Of a stretch of DNA of 32,773 bases, positions 32,628 through 32,773 are shown one piece after another. Every line of letters begins with the position of its first letter. Positions within the stretch are counted from its first letter, which is position 1. The notes beneath the pieces are model-generated. The model did not search any database, was not told where the DNA came from, and saw only the letters and a program-made list of their open reading frames with translations. Source of the DNA: Veillonella sp. GTDB taxonomy: Bacteria > Bacillota_C > Negativicutes > Veillonellales > Veillonellaceae. The stretch spans positions 1 through 32,773 of the forward strand of contig JAGZGB010000011.1 of NCBI GenBank assembly GCA_018367495.1. Reading direction: 5' to 3'. Position numbers and translations under genes: made by a program.

Positions 32628-32773
32628 CTGTCTACCTAACTTTTACCTTTATATATACGGGAGATAGTATATATAATTAGAGAGTTTTGTATATGTATTG
32701 TTTTGTTTATACACAGGGAGAGTATTGTTGTGTATTTAAGTGTTGTTTTATGTGTTGTATTGTTTTGTGTTGT

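Overview
The window looks like a chromosomal core segment of a low-GC, non-sporulating Negativicute, most likely Veillonella or a close relative. This is inference from gene content, A+T-rich intergenic DNA and strong AGGAGG ribosome sites; no rRNA or species marker is present. Most genes lie on the minus strand. I see no insertion sequence, integrase, prophage module, CRISPR array or rRNA.

Layout. 1-3.5 kb: the 5' end of typA, a ylbF-murB pair, a moaC-trmL pair, and a divergent metallo-beta-lactamase-fold hydrolase. 3.6-7.3 kb: a three-gene cassette of a 23-residue-repeat (DUF4116-like) protein, a MoxR-type AAA+ ATPase and a VWA/metallopeptidase-like protein. 7.4-10.5 kb: a PfkB sugar kinase joined to a KtrB-KtrA potassium uptake system. 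10.7-12.9 kb: a complete ascorbate-family PTS (EIIA-EIIB-EIIC) with no catabolic genes beside it. 13.2-16.0 kb: a FecCD-type ABC importer for an iron complex or a corrinoid, with a palindrome inside its promoter. 16.0-16.8 kb: a sparse stretch holding a 57-residue gene with a GAGRP motif and its own good promoter. 16.8-18.5 kb: a phosphate permease with its PhoU-like partner. 18.7-20.3 kb: a two-cluster [FeFe] hydrogenase. 20.3-22.8 kb: an ABC-F ATPase of the Uup type, divergent from a very acidic 106-residue protein. 23.0-24.1 kb: a glycolipid glycosyltransferase. 24.2-30.2 kb: mfd, a MurJ/SpoVB-type flippase, mazG and hup in one tight series. 30.4-32.5 kb: tRNA-Leu, a cobalamin riboswitch with no recognisable target gene, an HTH protein paired with a secreted protein, then tRNA-Arg and tRNA-Trp.

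The least explained parts are the orphan cobalamin riboswitch (about 30.9-31.2 kb) with its 200-base tail, the repeat-protein/MoxR/VWA cassette, and the short GAGRP gene. The rest is mostly housekeeping: wall precursor synthesis, tRNA modification, molybdopterin synthesis, ion, phosphate and sugar uptake, hydrogen metabolism, and transcription-coupled repair. All family calls rest on motifs read by eye, without database searches.
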